Notes: generated by a model from the sequence alone, not told the origin. A stretch of DNA of 64,000 nt from Rotaria macrura (GCA_900239685.1 OENT01000944.1:1-64000), one strand, 5' to 3'. Shown: positions 36,656 to 48,003, counted from the stretch's first letter. Numbers and translations are program-made.

Positions 36656-37440
36656 TAGCAGCTAGTGTATACTCAAAAGCCAGTTTTGAATTAACATATC
36701 GTAACAACTTCCATCCCGAAACATCGATAACTTGTCTTGTTGATTGATTCGTCAAACCAATGTTTTCACTGCCTAAAAGACAATCATTTCATCACAAAGA
36801 CAGAAACAAAAAAATCAATTGGAGTGTTTCAGCAGCTTTTCTTTTACTTGATGCTTACCTATATGAATATATCCTTCAGATCTAATTTCTACAACGAGCG
36901 TTTTTCTGATTATGCGAAATATGGATGAAGGGATCCATGAAAAAGATATTACTGGCTGCTGTTTGATTAGTAGATGGCGAAACAAAATGATTTCAATTTC
37001 TGAATGGACTTTACTAGAAATATATTTCAAAAATAAACTGAAACTCTTTGTTTCAAGAAGGTACAAAACTTCTAACGGTAATTTCATTTCTTCGAGTACA
37101 GTCACTTTTTCAAGATGATCTTTGTGTTGATCATATCATATTTCTGAAAGTTCTTTCATTTTCCAGTCGTCGTCCTTTAGTATGGCTTGTTTTTCCTATT
37201 CTAATTTATCTTTAAGAACTGAATTGAAAATAGTTTTCAAGAGAGAACGCATAGTAAACTACGTTTCTTATGTTGCTCACCATAGCTTGCTTCCAGTTTT
37301 GGGTTTATTTGGTTTTGAAAGCACTATTCCATCCCTGCTTCTGCATTTCGAATATCAAGTGTCTTTAGAATCCTTCTAATTTTTTCGAGTCTCATTTCTT
37401 CAAGTTTGAAATCTATTGCCTTGCTTTCATTTTCATAAAC
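36656..37440. other. intergenic, no supported gene
   Basis: Frames overlap on both strands at 36,737-37,379 without domain features. Confidence 0.4.
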
Positions 37441-38904
37441 CCCATGTCGTGAAAATCGCCGCAATTTTGGTGATTTATCGAAAAATCCACGCAAAATCGC
37501 GATTAATCAAAATATGTCGAAAAATCGGACATAAAATCAGATTTTATCGTGATTTGGCAAAGAAACTCGATTAATCGTAATCGTAGAAAATAGGAGTGAT
37601 TAATCGTAATAAATCGCGATTAATCGTTATATTCTTTTTTCCCCGAGAATATTCATGTATCAATTGCAACAAGCGTCTGTGATTGAAAAACTACAAAATG
37701 TAGCAACGCCAAAAGAAAATATATTCTAAAGCAAAACACATTATGTTGACCTTTTAAAATAATTATTTTTTAATCATAAGTGTATACTATACGGCTTCAA
37801 ATAGGGTGCAATGTTTACAGAAAATTTTTCACTTGTAGGCAAAGAGATTAGAATCTATTTATTTTCTTGTTATATATCATTGAGCCCAGTCAGTGTCTTT
37901 GACGTTTTCTAGATAAAAGCCCTAAGAATAAATTCTTCGAAATGATGAGTGCGTTTCAACGATTAAAAAGAATGCATTTTAGATCGTTCTCGGAAATGCA
38001 GAATGCTTTTTCGTAGATTCAATAATCAATTTCGAAAATAAACTAAATAAATAGTTAATTTTTTGTAAAATATGCAAAAAGATCAGATTAAATATAGGGA
38101 AAGGAAAATATTATTTAATTGGAGAATACGTAAAAGAGCAAGAAATATTAGACATGCTTGGGGATTACATCTGATTAATAGTTTCACTATCTGAAAAATT
38201 GTTATTTACTATTTATTTATCATGAAATAAATATTTTCGCTTTGTTTTGTTTAGCAGTTTCATTTTCTTTATTTTTTAAATGTGCATTTTATTTATCTTC
38301 ACCTTTGAAAATAAGGATTTAATTTATTTATCTTTATTTAAAAGGTATAACTTTTTATTTACATTTGTCCTTTATTATAAGTAAACAATAAAGGTGAATT
38401 AATATCTATGATTATAATCGTCTGTCTGTTAGACATAAAGAGAAACAAGAAATTAAAATTAAAGAGAAAAAATTTTGAGACCGTTTACTGTTCCGTGTAA
38501 TATATACAGCGTTTTCAAACTAAGATCATCATGTCAAAGTGGTGTAATGGATAATCCACTAGTCTATCAAACTAAGAGTATCGAGTTCGAATCTAAGTGT
38601 TAGCAGAGTTAATATTTCAATGTCAAAGTAAATGACGCAGACCAAGATGACGAAGTGACTCTACAGATGAGCACAGGGAAGGATTCGCAAAGTTATGGAA
38701 TTCATTCTCAATAATTTTTTTTTCTTACAACAGGCTTTTTATGAAACGGGAACGCCTTCTCAACCGCTCTTTTTTTCAAATGATTATTTTTTAATATTAT
38801 AATAATAAAACAAAAATCGGCGATTAATCGCGTTTCAGCTCACGCTTATCGTTTCGATATATCATGATTAATCGGCAATTTTTTAGCGATTTTTACGACA
38901 TGGG
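37441..38904. mobile_element. 1.46-kb CCCATGT-ended element with AATCGCGATT arrays
   Basis: Ends CCCATGTCGTGAAAATCGC and, in inverse, CCCATGTCGTAAAAATCGC, flanked by AC on both sides (37439-37440 and 38905-38906). Both ends carry clusters of AATCGCGATTAATCG-like words. The middle is AT-rich, holds a tRNA-like sequence and has no long frame. Confidence 0.7.
38532..38606 (+). tRNA. degenerate tRNA-like sequence
   Basis: A-box-like TGGTGTAATGGATAA and B-box-like GAGTTCGAATC are spaced as in a tRNA, with an anticodon arm whose loop CTATCAA would give ATC. The T stem and acceptor stem pair poorly. More likely the head of an old SINE than a working tRNA. Confidence 0.35.
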
Positions 38905-39126
38905 ACATGAATTACTTATTCATGAATGCGTTTATACAATCTTTCTAGATCAGGATGTATTCTTTTGGTAATCCGTTCCCATTCAACCTATGTAAACAAC
39001 TTTAAATGAAAAATCAATGCATACGTGGTTTTAATCAATTGATTTCGATTTAATAGGAAGGACATATGAGAGTTTTTTGATATTGTAGATACTCTTCCTT
39101 GATGAATTTTATTATTATTTCTCGTG

Positions 39127-39157
39127 GACGTTTCGGCAACGAAGTTGTCTTCATCAG
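39127..39157 (-). ncRNA. hammerhead-ribozyme-like core, left arm
   Basis: Mirror image of the core at 39,325-39,355: CTGATGA, a short stem-loop, GAAA, CGTC. See that entry. Confidence 0.35.
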
Positions 39158-39324
39158 ACAGTGAACAAAATGACAAAGATGATTCACATAAACATATTCT
39201 CTTTTCTTCTCTTGTTTTTCTTTTTGATAGTGGGACGGCANTGCCGTCCCACTATCAAAAAGAAAAACAAGAGAAGAAAAGAGAATATGTTTATGTGAAT
39301 CATCTTTGTCATTTTGTTCACTGT

Positions 39325-39355
39325 CTGATGAAGACAACTTCGTTGCCGAAACGTC
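39325..39355 (+). ncRNA. hammerhead-ribozyme-like core, right arm
   Basis: CTGATGA at 39,325-39,331 and GAAA at 39,348-39,351 are joined by a small hairpin (CAAC/GTTG around TTC) and followed by CGTC, the order of the type I hammerhead core with a minimal stem III. Such cores are known in Penelope-like retroelements. A stem I is not evident from the flanks, so activity is doubtful. Confidence 0.4.
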
Positions 39356-39416
39356 CACGAGAAATAATAATAAAATTCATCAAGGAAGAGTATCTACAAT
39401 ATCAAAAAACTCTCAT

Positions 39417-39800
39417 GGTTTTAATCGATTTCACTTATAAATAATCGATGAAGATCGAACAATTTTGATTTCTTTCGCTTAGATTCAGGGTTTTTATTGA
39501 TTTTTATCGAGTATTGATTAGGAATCAAAGTTTTTTCACCTATTATAATCGATTTTTTCCACTAAAACCGACTAAAATCCATTAAAGCAAGTGTAAGCGA
39601 TTGTCTTCGATTTTTTTAATGAACTAGAATCGATTTGCAGTAATATTCAATTTTTATCATCAATTAATTATTATTTTCTGGACAAAAATCAAATCACATT
39701 GATTATAATCCACAAAAATGAATTATTATCTATAATCGATCATAATTACCTACATAAGATTTCTCTAAAATCAAACCGTATCAATTGTAGTTCACCGAAA
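39417..39800. repeat. AATCGATT-word array
   Basis: About fifteen variants of AATCGATTTT / AAAATCGATT in both orientations. Probably another motif-filled non-autonomous element. Its ends are not identified. Confidence 0.4.
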
Positions 39801-39974
39801 GTGATTAGTTTCTCAAATAGTTGTAATCAAAAGTTAAGGAATCCTCTGTAATCACGTGATACTCAGAATAAAATTTGAATCACCTTCATTTTTATAACTA
39901 TTAATAATGGAAGAGGTCGAAGCATTATATGTTCAGATGTTTTGATCATGTATTCGCGTAGTACATTATTTTCG

Positions 39975-40349
39975 TTAACCGATAAAGAGTATGCAGAAGC
40001 TTTAAAAAAATCTCATGACATGAATAATGATGCTGATGTATTTTAGGAATAAAACAGTGCATCTACTAGATAGTATTACAATGTTGGTGGAGATAACTAT
40101 TTTGACTATGAAAGCACTCTTAATTAAATCGATCGGCTGTTTCGTTTGTTACCCTTCAAAACGCAATATAGAAATCATCGTTTCGTCTGTCTGCTTAATA
40201 ACCCCAGAACTCATGATGCAACTGAATTTTTTATTAATGATTTCGGAATGAAATTTGGAACTAAATGTTCTGTTGATCAGATTGATTTTATTGTAATAGT
40301 CTCACACCAGTTGAAAGAAAATATGGCAAACTTTTTCCGACAGAATTAG
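39975..40349 (+). pseudogene. possible broken coding fragment, family unknown
   Basis: A frame with protein-like composition (IDRLFRLLPFKTQYRNHRF…TEFFINDFGMKFGTKC) ends at TAG 40,347. Upstream pieces in the same frame are interrupted by several stops. I do not recognise the family. It may be a decayed exon or chance. Confidence 0.25.
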
Positions 40350-41149
40350 GGAAATATACTGTGCATTATCTTTAAAGTTCGCTTACTGCCGTATTTGTTC
40401 GCCGTAATGATCGCCCTTGGATTTTACGACCTTGTTAATGAAAACAGTAAACGATTGGAAAATACTTTGGTCGTTTTCTCTGTGAGTGATCGGTAAACGG
40501 TCGCTAACGGCTACAGATGATCGACCTGTGCATAAATAGGGCAGCATATTCAAGAAATAGTATGTTTAAGAAATAAAGTTTTGAAATTTGATTTTTCAGG
40601 ATGGACTTTTTCTTTTCCAGTAGCTTTCACACTGTTGCAATCGTTGAGAAGAAATTGGTTTTTTCCATTACTGCATGCACTTCAATCGTCATAGGCAAAA
40701 GTCAAGGTTTCTTCCTTTCCTTTAGGGGAAAAAAATTTTCTGTACTTCAATAATTTAAAACATGATAGGTAACAACAAAAAATACCGTTTTCTTCGCAGT
40801 GGTCTCACAATGGCTAGTTTTCTTTCGCACATATTTCTTAAGCTAGGTAAGACTTGTTTAGTGAACCGATTCCCGTGTAGAAACAAATAGATGAAAACTG
40901 ACTTTTGTAGAACATGTTTATTTTCGAAGAAAATAGTGGGTGTAAATGTTATGGTGAAAATTCGCAGGCTCCGTAGCGCCACAGCCTCCTACCATCCTTG
41001 CCATTACAGTCATCAGCAGCCAAGAAAAAAATTAATAAGACATTTTTGTTAACAATCAATTTTTCTAGAAAAAAACAAGACATAGCAAAGATTAAGCGCT
41101 TGACGTATTGTGCACTACTAAGATTTGGTTAAAGCAAATACGTGATTTC

Positions 41150-41405
41150 CATACTTCAACCTCAACGGGGCTCCTTTGAAAAGCTTTTTAGTACTTTAAA
41201 AAGATGTTTTTAGCAGGAAAAAGTACTTATAATTGAACCTTATTGAAGTGTATTCCATTCCTTTGAAATAGTAAGTATTATTAAGTACTTTTAAAACTGA
41301 AAAAGTGGGCGAAAGTAATCTAAAAAGTAACAAAATACTAAGGAACGTTAGTTTATTTTACTTTATTAACATTAGGAATATTTAAAAGTACTTTTTACTT
41401 TTTTT
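41150..41405. repeat. AAAGTACTT-word array upstream of the ART gene
   Basis: AAAGTACTT, AAGTACTT and similar words occur about eight times in both orientations, ending some 40 bp before the ATG of the ADP-ribosyltransferase. A likely MITE insertion that could affect that gene's promoter. Confidence 0.45.
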
Positions 41406-41442
41406 TACATAGATCACTATCGAATAGAACGGAAAGTTGACA

Positions 41443-42180
41443 ATGAATCGATTTGCTGAAGTGTACTTTGAGAACAATAAGCTTTCGCCAGTCCATGGAT
41501 ATTGGAATCTTCCTATTCAGTCGCTCGAAACAACAATGAAGCCAATCAAGTCCCAAATAAACCATCTTGATAGATTCGCTCAAGTAGCCAAATTCGGTTG
41601 CCACTTTCCTTCGGAACATGGCCTTACACATGATGAATCAGCTGCCATATATTTGTATACAATGGAATGGGGCGATGACAGCTTATATAGATTGTTGAAT
41701 AGAGCGTTGCGATCTGATGACAGAAGTACAGTCAAACCATGGTTTTCCTATCTCAGACTATTTGATTCAGCACTTCAAAAACTACCCACCGTGAAAAAAA
41801 GTGTGTGGCGAGGCGTTCCTGAGGACATTAGCAAGCGTTTTAAAGAAAAAGAAGTCATCACTTGGTGGGGAATAAGTTCTTGTTCATCCACAGTCAATGT
41901 CATCAAGCAATTTCTTAGTAAAAATTCTACTCTTTTCTTGATCGAGACTGTAAATGGCAAAAATATTTATGGATATACAAGTCACCCAAACGAAAATGAA
42001 GTGGTGTTGCGTCCGGGTACTCGGTTACAGGTAGAAGGTAATGTATTGAATCATGATGGTGGACTAGCAGTTGTTCATCTACGAGAACTGATAGATGATA
42101 CAAATGAAGAGACACCATCGAATCTCGCTGACTTACAAATGGCAGAGACATCATGCCAGCAACAATCATGCGGTAAGTAA
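41443..42180 (+). CDS. mono-ADP-ribosyltransferase (R-S-E class)
   Basis: 245-aa single frame from ATG 41,443 to TAA 42,178-42,180. The three signature blocks of arginine-type ADP-ribosyltransferases are present in order: VWRG with Arg123, GISSCSST with the Ser motif at 146-149, and NENEVVLRPGT with Glu184 and Glu186 as the E-x-E catalytic pair. The enzyme should transfer ADP-ribose from NAD+ to a protein side chain. No signal peptide is seen, so it may act in the cytosol. The frame ends TGCG-GTAAGTAA, a textbook splice donor, so the stop may be intronic and the protein longer. Upstream exons cannot be excluded. The family is abundant in bdelloids. The target is unknown. Confidence 0.82.
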   Translation: MNRFAEVYFENNKLSPVHGYWNLPIQSLETTMKPIKSQINHLDRFAQVAKFGCHFPSEHGLTHDESAAIYLYTMEWGDDSLYRLLNRALRSDDRSTVKPWFSYLRLFDSALQKLPTVKKSVWRGVPEDISKRFKEKEVITWWGISSCSSTVNVIKQFLSKNSTLFLIETVNGKNIYGYTSHPNENEVVLRPGTRLQVEGNVLNHDGGLAVVHLRELIDDTNEETPSNLADLQMAETSCQQQSCGK

Positions 42181-43225
42181 ACTCCAATACTACAAATAGA
42201 ACAAGAATAAAATGCAGAGCTTCCGTCAATATTTTGTACTAAAGATGCAGAGAATAGGATAATTCATTGTTTGAACAACTAAAGTATGTCGTCGAAGGGT
42301 GGGACCACATGATAGATCTAATTTGGGAAACGCAATTTTCTAAAAGATGGTGCAGACGCGTAGAAGAATTATGGTGGTTTCAAGCATCTTCAAATAGAGA
42401 CTAAAAAACTAGGTATTAAAAGTGGAAGCTGGCAATTGGAGTTGGAAACCTGTCATTCGAACTTAATTTTGTCGAAGTTGTGGCTTGGATTGAGGATTTC
42501 CTGTAGAATTTGAATTTTCAACTCTAAGTCATTGTTGAATGAGGGTGAACTGATATTTTTGCGAACTGAAAGGGTCACAATTTTATGTGCTAGGTGAACT
42601 CAAAGCGCTATTAAATTTGGAAGACACTGACAAATAAATTTTAAGAATGCATAAAGAAGTTGATCCTCTCTTGCCGGCACATATACATATTTGACTCCAA
42701 CATCAATTCGAAAAGTATAGAAATGAGTTTCCTCTTTCGGGTGAATCAAAAATATTTCACTAAGAAATTGAGTAAGATAAGACTGGCAAGGTTAGGCTAA
42801 TATTGAAACAAAAATTTCGATATAATAATGAATTTCCTCAACGAACCCGAAAGGCTATCAATATTATTTGTACATTAACTTTTATAGTAACTGAATTTTC
42901 TGACTACATTTCTACAATAGCATAAATTTACATCGTTGCTTCAGCCAGTTGTTCCTGAAATGATTTGTTTTGAGTTTCTGGAAAACCAAATTTGTCATGC
43001 CTTTCAAGAAAGGCACAGAACCGCCTTTTATAATGCGTGAGAGATTATTGCACGTGATTTCCTGAGTTTTAAAAATTCTATTGATTCTAAGTGTTTCTAT
43101 TTGATCCCAGCATTATAAAGTCAGTTGTTTTCTCTTTGACTTATTTTAAATAAACGAAAGTCCAATATGACATTCGTCTTCAGAATTAAAAACTCACTCT
43201 AATCAAGATGGAAACAGCTGACTCG
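42181..43225. other. intergenic, no gene seen
   Basis: AT-rich. A further exon of the ADP-ribosyltransferase would have to lie here but none is convincing. Confidence 0.4.
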
Positions 43226-43520
43226 AAAGTATTGAAGTCAACCGGAATCGGTGAATGTACTTAAACTCAGGTCGTTGGTTCTGGAGACTGGATCCGACGG
43301 AAATCGGATATTTTCTGGCCTCTTCCTATCGGCTCCGGTATATTTCCGGCGGGAAAATCACCTGGAACGTGGAAGCAGTATTACGGACAGAATTATCCGT
43401 ACCCGAATCGTTCACAAACCTATCGGAACTATGACAAGTTCCACCGGGATTCAACTTGAAAAAACGATACTCCGATAAAGAAGCAACGGACAACAGTCGG
43501 AATCGACCGTCTTCCGTCGA
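43226..43520. repeat. CCGGA/TCCGG-word block
   Basis: GC-richer island with repeated GGAATCG, TCCGG and ATCGGA words in both orientations. Open frames inside it are by-products. A second block of the same style lies at 44,155-44,475. Confidence 0.45.
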
Positions 43521-44154
43521 GATTTTTGAAGAGTATTCATGCTTGAAACATCAGGCCTTCCCTTGAAAACAAAATATCACAAAAAAATAAAATTCTCATC
43601 TTTAACATTCCTAGTTACTCAAATCAGTATTTTTCTGTTTTTCTGAAGAAGACGTTTAAAGGTCTGTAAAGACCTTTTATTCTAAATTTTCCATTTTGAG
43701 GGCTCTGTTAACCAAATGAATATATTATCAAACTTTTATGGATTCACGGTAAAATAGTAGGTGTGTTGGTAAGAGCGTTCGCGTTTTCAGTGTACCGCTG
43801 TGTGCATTTCAAATATCTGTGGGGAAAATTAGGAGAATAAAACTAATTCAAACACCTTTGTAGCTTTACTCGCTTGATTGAAGACTTAGGTGATTCTCAA
43901 AACGGTGGTGTTTAGCATGTATGCTGTCCTTACACATAGCGTTTTCAATTTGCAAAAGTCTAAAAATTTGATTTTAAGGTATTCCTAACTGAAATTCCTA
44001 TTTTGTGACAAAAATCAATTTTGCAAAAACATTTGAAATCAGTTACTAAAAATTTATTTTTTCTCAGTGAATTTTTTGGTGTGTTTCAAGGTTTTTGAAA
44101 AAAGATCAAAAGTTGACTCTGAAATACTGAAAGCTTTGCTTAGTAAGTTGAAGC

Positions 44155-44475
44155 ATGTAGAGCGGTTTGGGGTACGGTCAGATGTGTTTTCATGAACTGA
44201 GCCGAAACGATCAGATCTGGATCGTGTCCTGTCCCGACGGGGAAATTGTTTTATCTGTTACTGGTTTGCATTTCGGAAACGGTCGGCTCTGGACCATGTG
44301 GGGTCCTGACAGGGAAATTGGGAGCGTATCCGTTGATATGTTCTAGTGCCAGGAATTGGTGGGAAATGAGCCGGAATCGATTTCTGAAAGCCGCATCCGG
44401 AAATTGTAGGAATAGCACTGGATCCAGCAAGTTCTCGTCGTACGTCTTCAACCTGGGAAATCGATGGCATTATTC
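44155..44475. repeat. second CCGGAA-word block
   Basis: Repeated GGAAATTG, GAGCCGGAA and GATCTGGATC words; GC-richer than the flanks. Frames overlap on both strands and are judged non-coding. Confidence 0.45.
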
Positions 44476-45159
44476 AAAATAAATGGAATCACTCACAATC
44501 CGTTTGAGTCACTCAAGAATCTGAGGGGTTCTATTCATCCCAATAATTCTATAAACATAAAGTTAACCATTGCCTTAGTTAATTCGTAAATATTTTTTCA
44601 ATGTTTCCGCGCTACAAAGTTTTGAAATTTATTCTCACTAAATTGATCTTTTTTTCTGCCAGTATTTTACTTGAGAATACTGAATTAAAAGTTATCAGTT
44701 GTTTAAGATTGGACCACAGCATATGAGTGAAAATTTTTGGAGCTTAAGCTTCGTTAATGAGCGAAACTATATGCAGTCAAAGAGATTGAGAGAACTTTTC
44801 ATTTCCATAGCCTGTCTTCCTCGTGTACTGTCGGTTTTACTTCACTATTAGCCTTTCCTGCGATGTCCAAAGAAAAATAACAAATCATATTATAACTAAT
44901 TAGTATACTATACATGTAGGGATAAGCATTTTTTCTTTGACATCCACATACTATACCGAGCTTCTCTAGATTATGATAAATAAAATACGGAATACCACCT
45001 GAAATGTTAAGACGTACTATTAAGAGTACTTATGTGCTTGATGGAAGTTCATCTTAAATTTGTATTCAACTCTATCATACACTCTTGGTAGCACAATAAT
45101 ATAGCTTTCTTCTCCGAGTTAAGCTTTGTTAAAAAGGAGAAATATAAATATTGTGTTAC

Positions 45160-45678
45160 AATGTAGCGTCATATTTTCAAACTTCGCCACTGGCTTCCAA
45201 CATCGAAAATCAACATCAGCTGTGTCATTATGCAAATAAAGGTAGATGCCGCTACAAGGAAGGCGAATGTAAATATCTTCATACGAGGTGTCCCAATTAT
45301 GATTCATGTTCACAGATCGATTGTTTTCTCGCTCATGCAGCACGGTCGTTCTCCGTAAGTCGTACAGGATTTCATGCATTATGTTCGAACCGTCTGACGA
45401 ACAATTTATCTTTAAGAAAAAATTTCATTTAACCTTTGAATCATGTTTAGAAACAATGTCTCAATGGAATCCAATGTTACAAGCCAGATTGCCGATTCGC
45501 GCATCCGGAAGGATGGAGTGCTTGTGATGATGGAATACAATGCATTGATTACCAATGTGTTTCCAACCACCCACCTGGTCGCAAAAAAATGTATCCTGAT
45601 ACAAATACACAGAATAATGGTAATTCTAAATCTCTTTATTCAAACCTGCACATCAAAAAGATGCTCATCGAATACTAG
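45160..45678 (+). CDS. CCCH-type zinc-finger protein, 3' two exons
   Basis: Exon frame about 45,168-45,354 and exon 45,451-45,678 are joined by a 96-bp GT-AG intron (donor GTAAGT) with the frame kept, ending at TAG. Four Cys/His fingers follow one another: C-x7-C-x6-C-x3-H, then C-x5-C-x4-C-x3-H in exon 1 (CPNYDSCSQIDCFLAH) and again in exon 2 (CLNGIQCYKPDCRFAH), then a partial one ending CVSNH. Such tandem fingers usually bind RNA. No ATG opens the first exon; a TGTAG acceptor at about 45,166 suggests a missing upstream exon or 5' truncation. No 5' part was found in the preceding 600 bp. Confidence 0.7.
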
Positions 45679-45700
45679 CTATTCAAAACAGCTGTGGACG

Positions 45701-45805
45701 ATGAAGACAAGATTTCCACCCACACTCGTACTCTTTCTTCTGATAATCCTTACATATGCTCAAGCTTATTCTACTTCAGCGAAAAAATTCCCACACAATC
45801 TCTGA
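45701..45805 (+). CDS. 34-aa signal-peptide micro-ORF
   Basis: ATG to TGA. Residues 1-22 (MKTRFPPTLVLFLLIILTYA and two more) form a strong secretion signal, followed by a 12-residue hydrophilic tail. It could be a short secreted peptide or the first exon of a secreted protein whose remainder is not visible. It starts only 22 bp after the stop of the CCCH gene. Confidence 0.35.
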   Translation: MKTRFPPTLVLFLLIILTYAQAYSTSAKKFPHNL

Positions 45806-45964
45806 TATGACTCTTTTGGGAGTTCTAAGAGATTTCCCTAAAAATGTTAAGACTTTTCTGAGTAATTCAGAGATTGTTGTAGAAATCCCTTGGACTTTTA
45901 TTCATGTTAAAAAGAAGTTCTTTAACGTATTTAATCATGGAAGTTTTTGTTGAATTTCTATTAA

Positions 45965-46330
45965 ACGACCCAGTAGACTCATTACGATAATGGTATCCAA
46001 TCGAATTTTTATCGGAATCCAATAAAACTGTTTGGATTTTTTATCGAATCGACGCAATCTGATTGGATCCTGGAAACGGAATGCCTCTCGAAGTCTTAGT
46101 CTTGGAAATCTATCGGATTCTACTTTAGGATTTGGACGGAATGTGACGTAGACTTTTGACGCATTTATAGAAATATCCCCAGGTACTAATTAGTATCAAA
46201 TTAAGAAAATAGGATTCTTCCATCGAATCCATCTGCAATTTCGTTTGATGGAACTCAATGGAATTGCGGTGGCTGATCGGATTCATCCATTTAGCGAAAT
46301 CTATTTTCCTCAAAACATGACTCACTTTTT
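45965..46330. repeat. GGATTC/GAATCC-word array
   Basis: About twelve ATCGGATTC / GAATCCAAT variants in both orientations. Probably another motif-filled non-autonomous element; its ends are unclear. Confidence 0.45.
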
Positions 46331-46549
46331 GAGAGGTTCTCCCACCTAAACTATTAACCAGGTGTTTTCTTAGTGAATAAATCCTATGAATCGAATGCTA
46401 AATCACGTTAGAATGAGTAATCATCTTTGAACAGGCTCAAATAAAACTCCAAATGATATTTATCACTTGAAAAACTTAATGTTATAAATAAACAATAATT
46501 TCATCCGAATCTTTCGTTTCTATTATACTTTCAAAGGAGAAAAAACAAC

Positions 46550-46770
46550 GGCGAATGCATTATTGTGCTCCGTCATAAGTAACTGGGGAGTCTCTCACGA
46601 ACACATCATAGAGTTTCCTTCGTTTCCACACTGCTCCTTAAATGTTGGATACTCCACAGAATATATGAGTGAGTGCTGGAAGAGTCCCTGACGACCTCAA
46701 ATAATTGAGCGACTTCCTAACTCTTTTGGGGGCTCTCCGGGAGCATCCGAGGCTTTTGCATTTTTAAGGA
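46550..46770. repeat. GGGAGTCTC-word array
   Basis: GGGAGTCTC, AGAGTCCC, GGAGCATC and related words recur in both orientations. No gene. Confidence 0.35.
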
Positions 46771-46849
46771 ATTATTCGAAGATATTTCTGGAGTAAACAG
46801 ACCGCTCTGAAGATAAATGACTGTGTTTTGGATTGAATTCGAAAGTCGC

Positions 46850-47022
46850 TTTAGATTTCATGTATGGATACGAAATCTTCAAGGATCCTTTTCAAACGTC
46901 TAGAAACCTTTTTTCAGGGGTCTCCTATTGATGCGCAAAACTTTTATAAAGCTGTTTTAATCGTTTCAATAATTGAAACCTTCTTTAGGTTCCGTTATGT
47001 GATTCTTTGTTCAGTGTGAGAA
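46850..47022. mobile_element. decayed relative of the 19.3-kb MITE
   Basis: Shares CAAACGTCTAG, the GAAACCTT words and the GGTTCCGTTATGTGA…TTGTTCAGTG right end with 19,271-19,496. The left end is not recognisable. Confidence 0.5.
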
Positions 47023-47433
47023 ATCCTTTTTGAATTTGTAGAATCCATTCCTTTATTGTTTTATTGGAAGAAAAAGTTACAATATCAGTCAATTATTGAC
47101 TTTTTCTTACTCAATCAAATATTTATTACCTTAATATAATTGTTTCTATCATTTCTTTTTTTTAATCCTTAAACCATTCTAAATACAGAGTCTCTTTAAA
47201 TAAAATCTTAGCAAAGTTATGTGCTGTGCAAGAAGTGAAGTCCCAACAGAAATTAAATTTTAACAAAACTATTCCATCGATTCAATTGTAGACAAAGTAA
47301 CACGACAGAAAAATTGATGAAAACAATAAGCTCAACATTTAAGCACATTTTCACAAAGTAATGGGGTCTGAGACAATCTATACTAAGTAGTCGTATCTTA
47401 GTGCACTTTGAAAGTAAAAATAAATTTAGTTCT

Positions 47434-48003
47434 ACCAAAAAGTATGCTTAGTACATACGATCTACAAGTACAAGAGTACCAAGTGCTGTACTTAGTATCC
47501 AGTTTCTGGCACTCATAGACCTCTATGGACTGCTAGAGTCACCCGAATCCCTCTATGGGATGCTGAAGTCACCAACAAGAAATCTTTGCCATTCATGACA
47601 ACAGAGGGAACACAGTGAAGGTCAATGCTGTCAAGGATCGTCTACAGATGTGCAACACTACGCATACATCCATTTTCGTGCTTTGAGTACCACGAATCGC
47701 GCTAGGGGCCTATAGAAATTCAGAGAAGCCTTTTGATGCCTCCGACAGTCTACGAGTACCTGCTGGTACCTGCACGAGCCTTCAGTGCTTAAAGCACTCA
47801 CTGCATCTTGCAGGTACTTACCGGTTCTTTTTGCCATTAACGTACTTGTATAGGCTCTTAGTGCTGATTGGTGAAGATTCACAAATTCTTACACGAATAA
47901 TCACGGTACCATCATGTGAAATTTATGATGGTAGTAATTGATCCTTATTCTTCTCCGTTGTGATTAAATGACGTACTTAGCATCATACTTATTCTTTTTT
48001 GGG
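47434..48003. mobile_element. AGTACC-word element with long imperfect ends
   Basis: Left CCAAAAAGTATGCTTAGTAC and, in inverse, right CCCAAAAAAGAATAAGTATG…CTAAGTAC. The interior is rich in GTACTT, GAGTACC and GGTACC words in both orientations. No coding capacity despite an open frame at 47,658-47,882. Confidence 0.5.

Larger units (their letters stand above)
39066..39416. repeat. perfect 351-bp palindrome centred on an N
   Basis: Positions 39,066-39,240 and 39,242-39,416 are reverse complements of each other around the single N at 39,241. Each arm contains a hammerhead-like core. The identical frames on both strands are a consequence of the symmetry, not genes. Confidence 0.93.

Noticed and set aside
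39050..39444. Two long frames with nearly identical proteins on opposite strands
   Set aside because: They are the same sequence read on both arms of a perfect palindrome. There is no domain, and the frame crosses the N.
44246..44482. Overlapping frames on both strands
   Set aside because: Open only because the GC-richer CCGGAA-word block has few stops; no domain in any frame.
47658..47882. 74-aa frame on the - strand
   Set aside because: Made of AGTACC-type repeat words of an inverted-repeat element.
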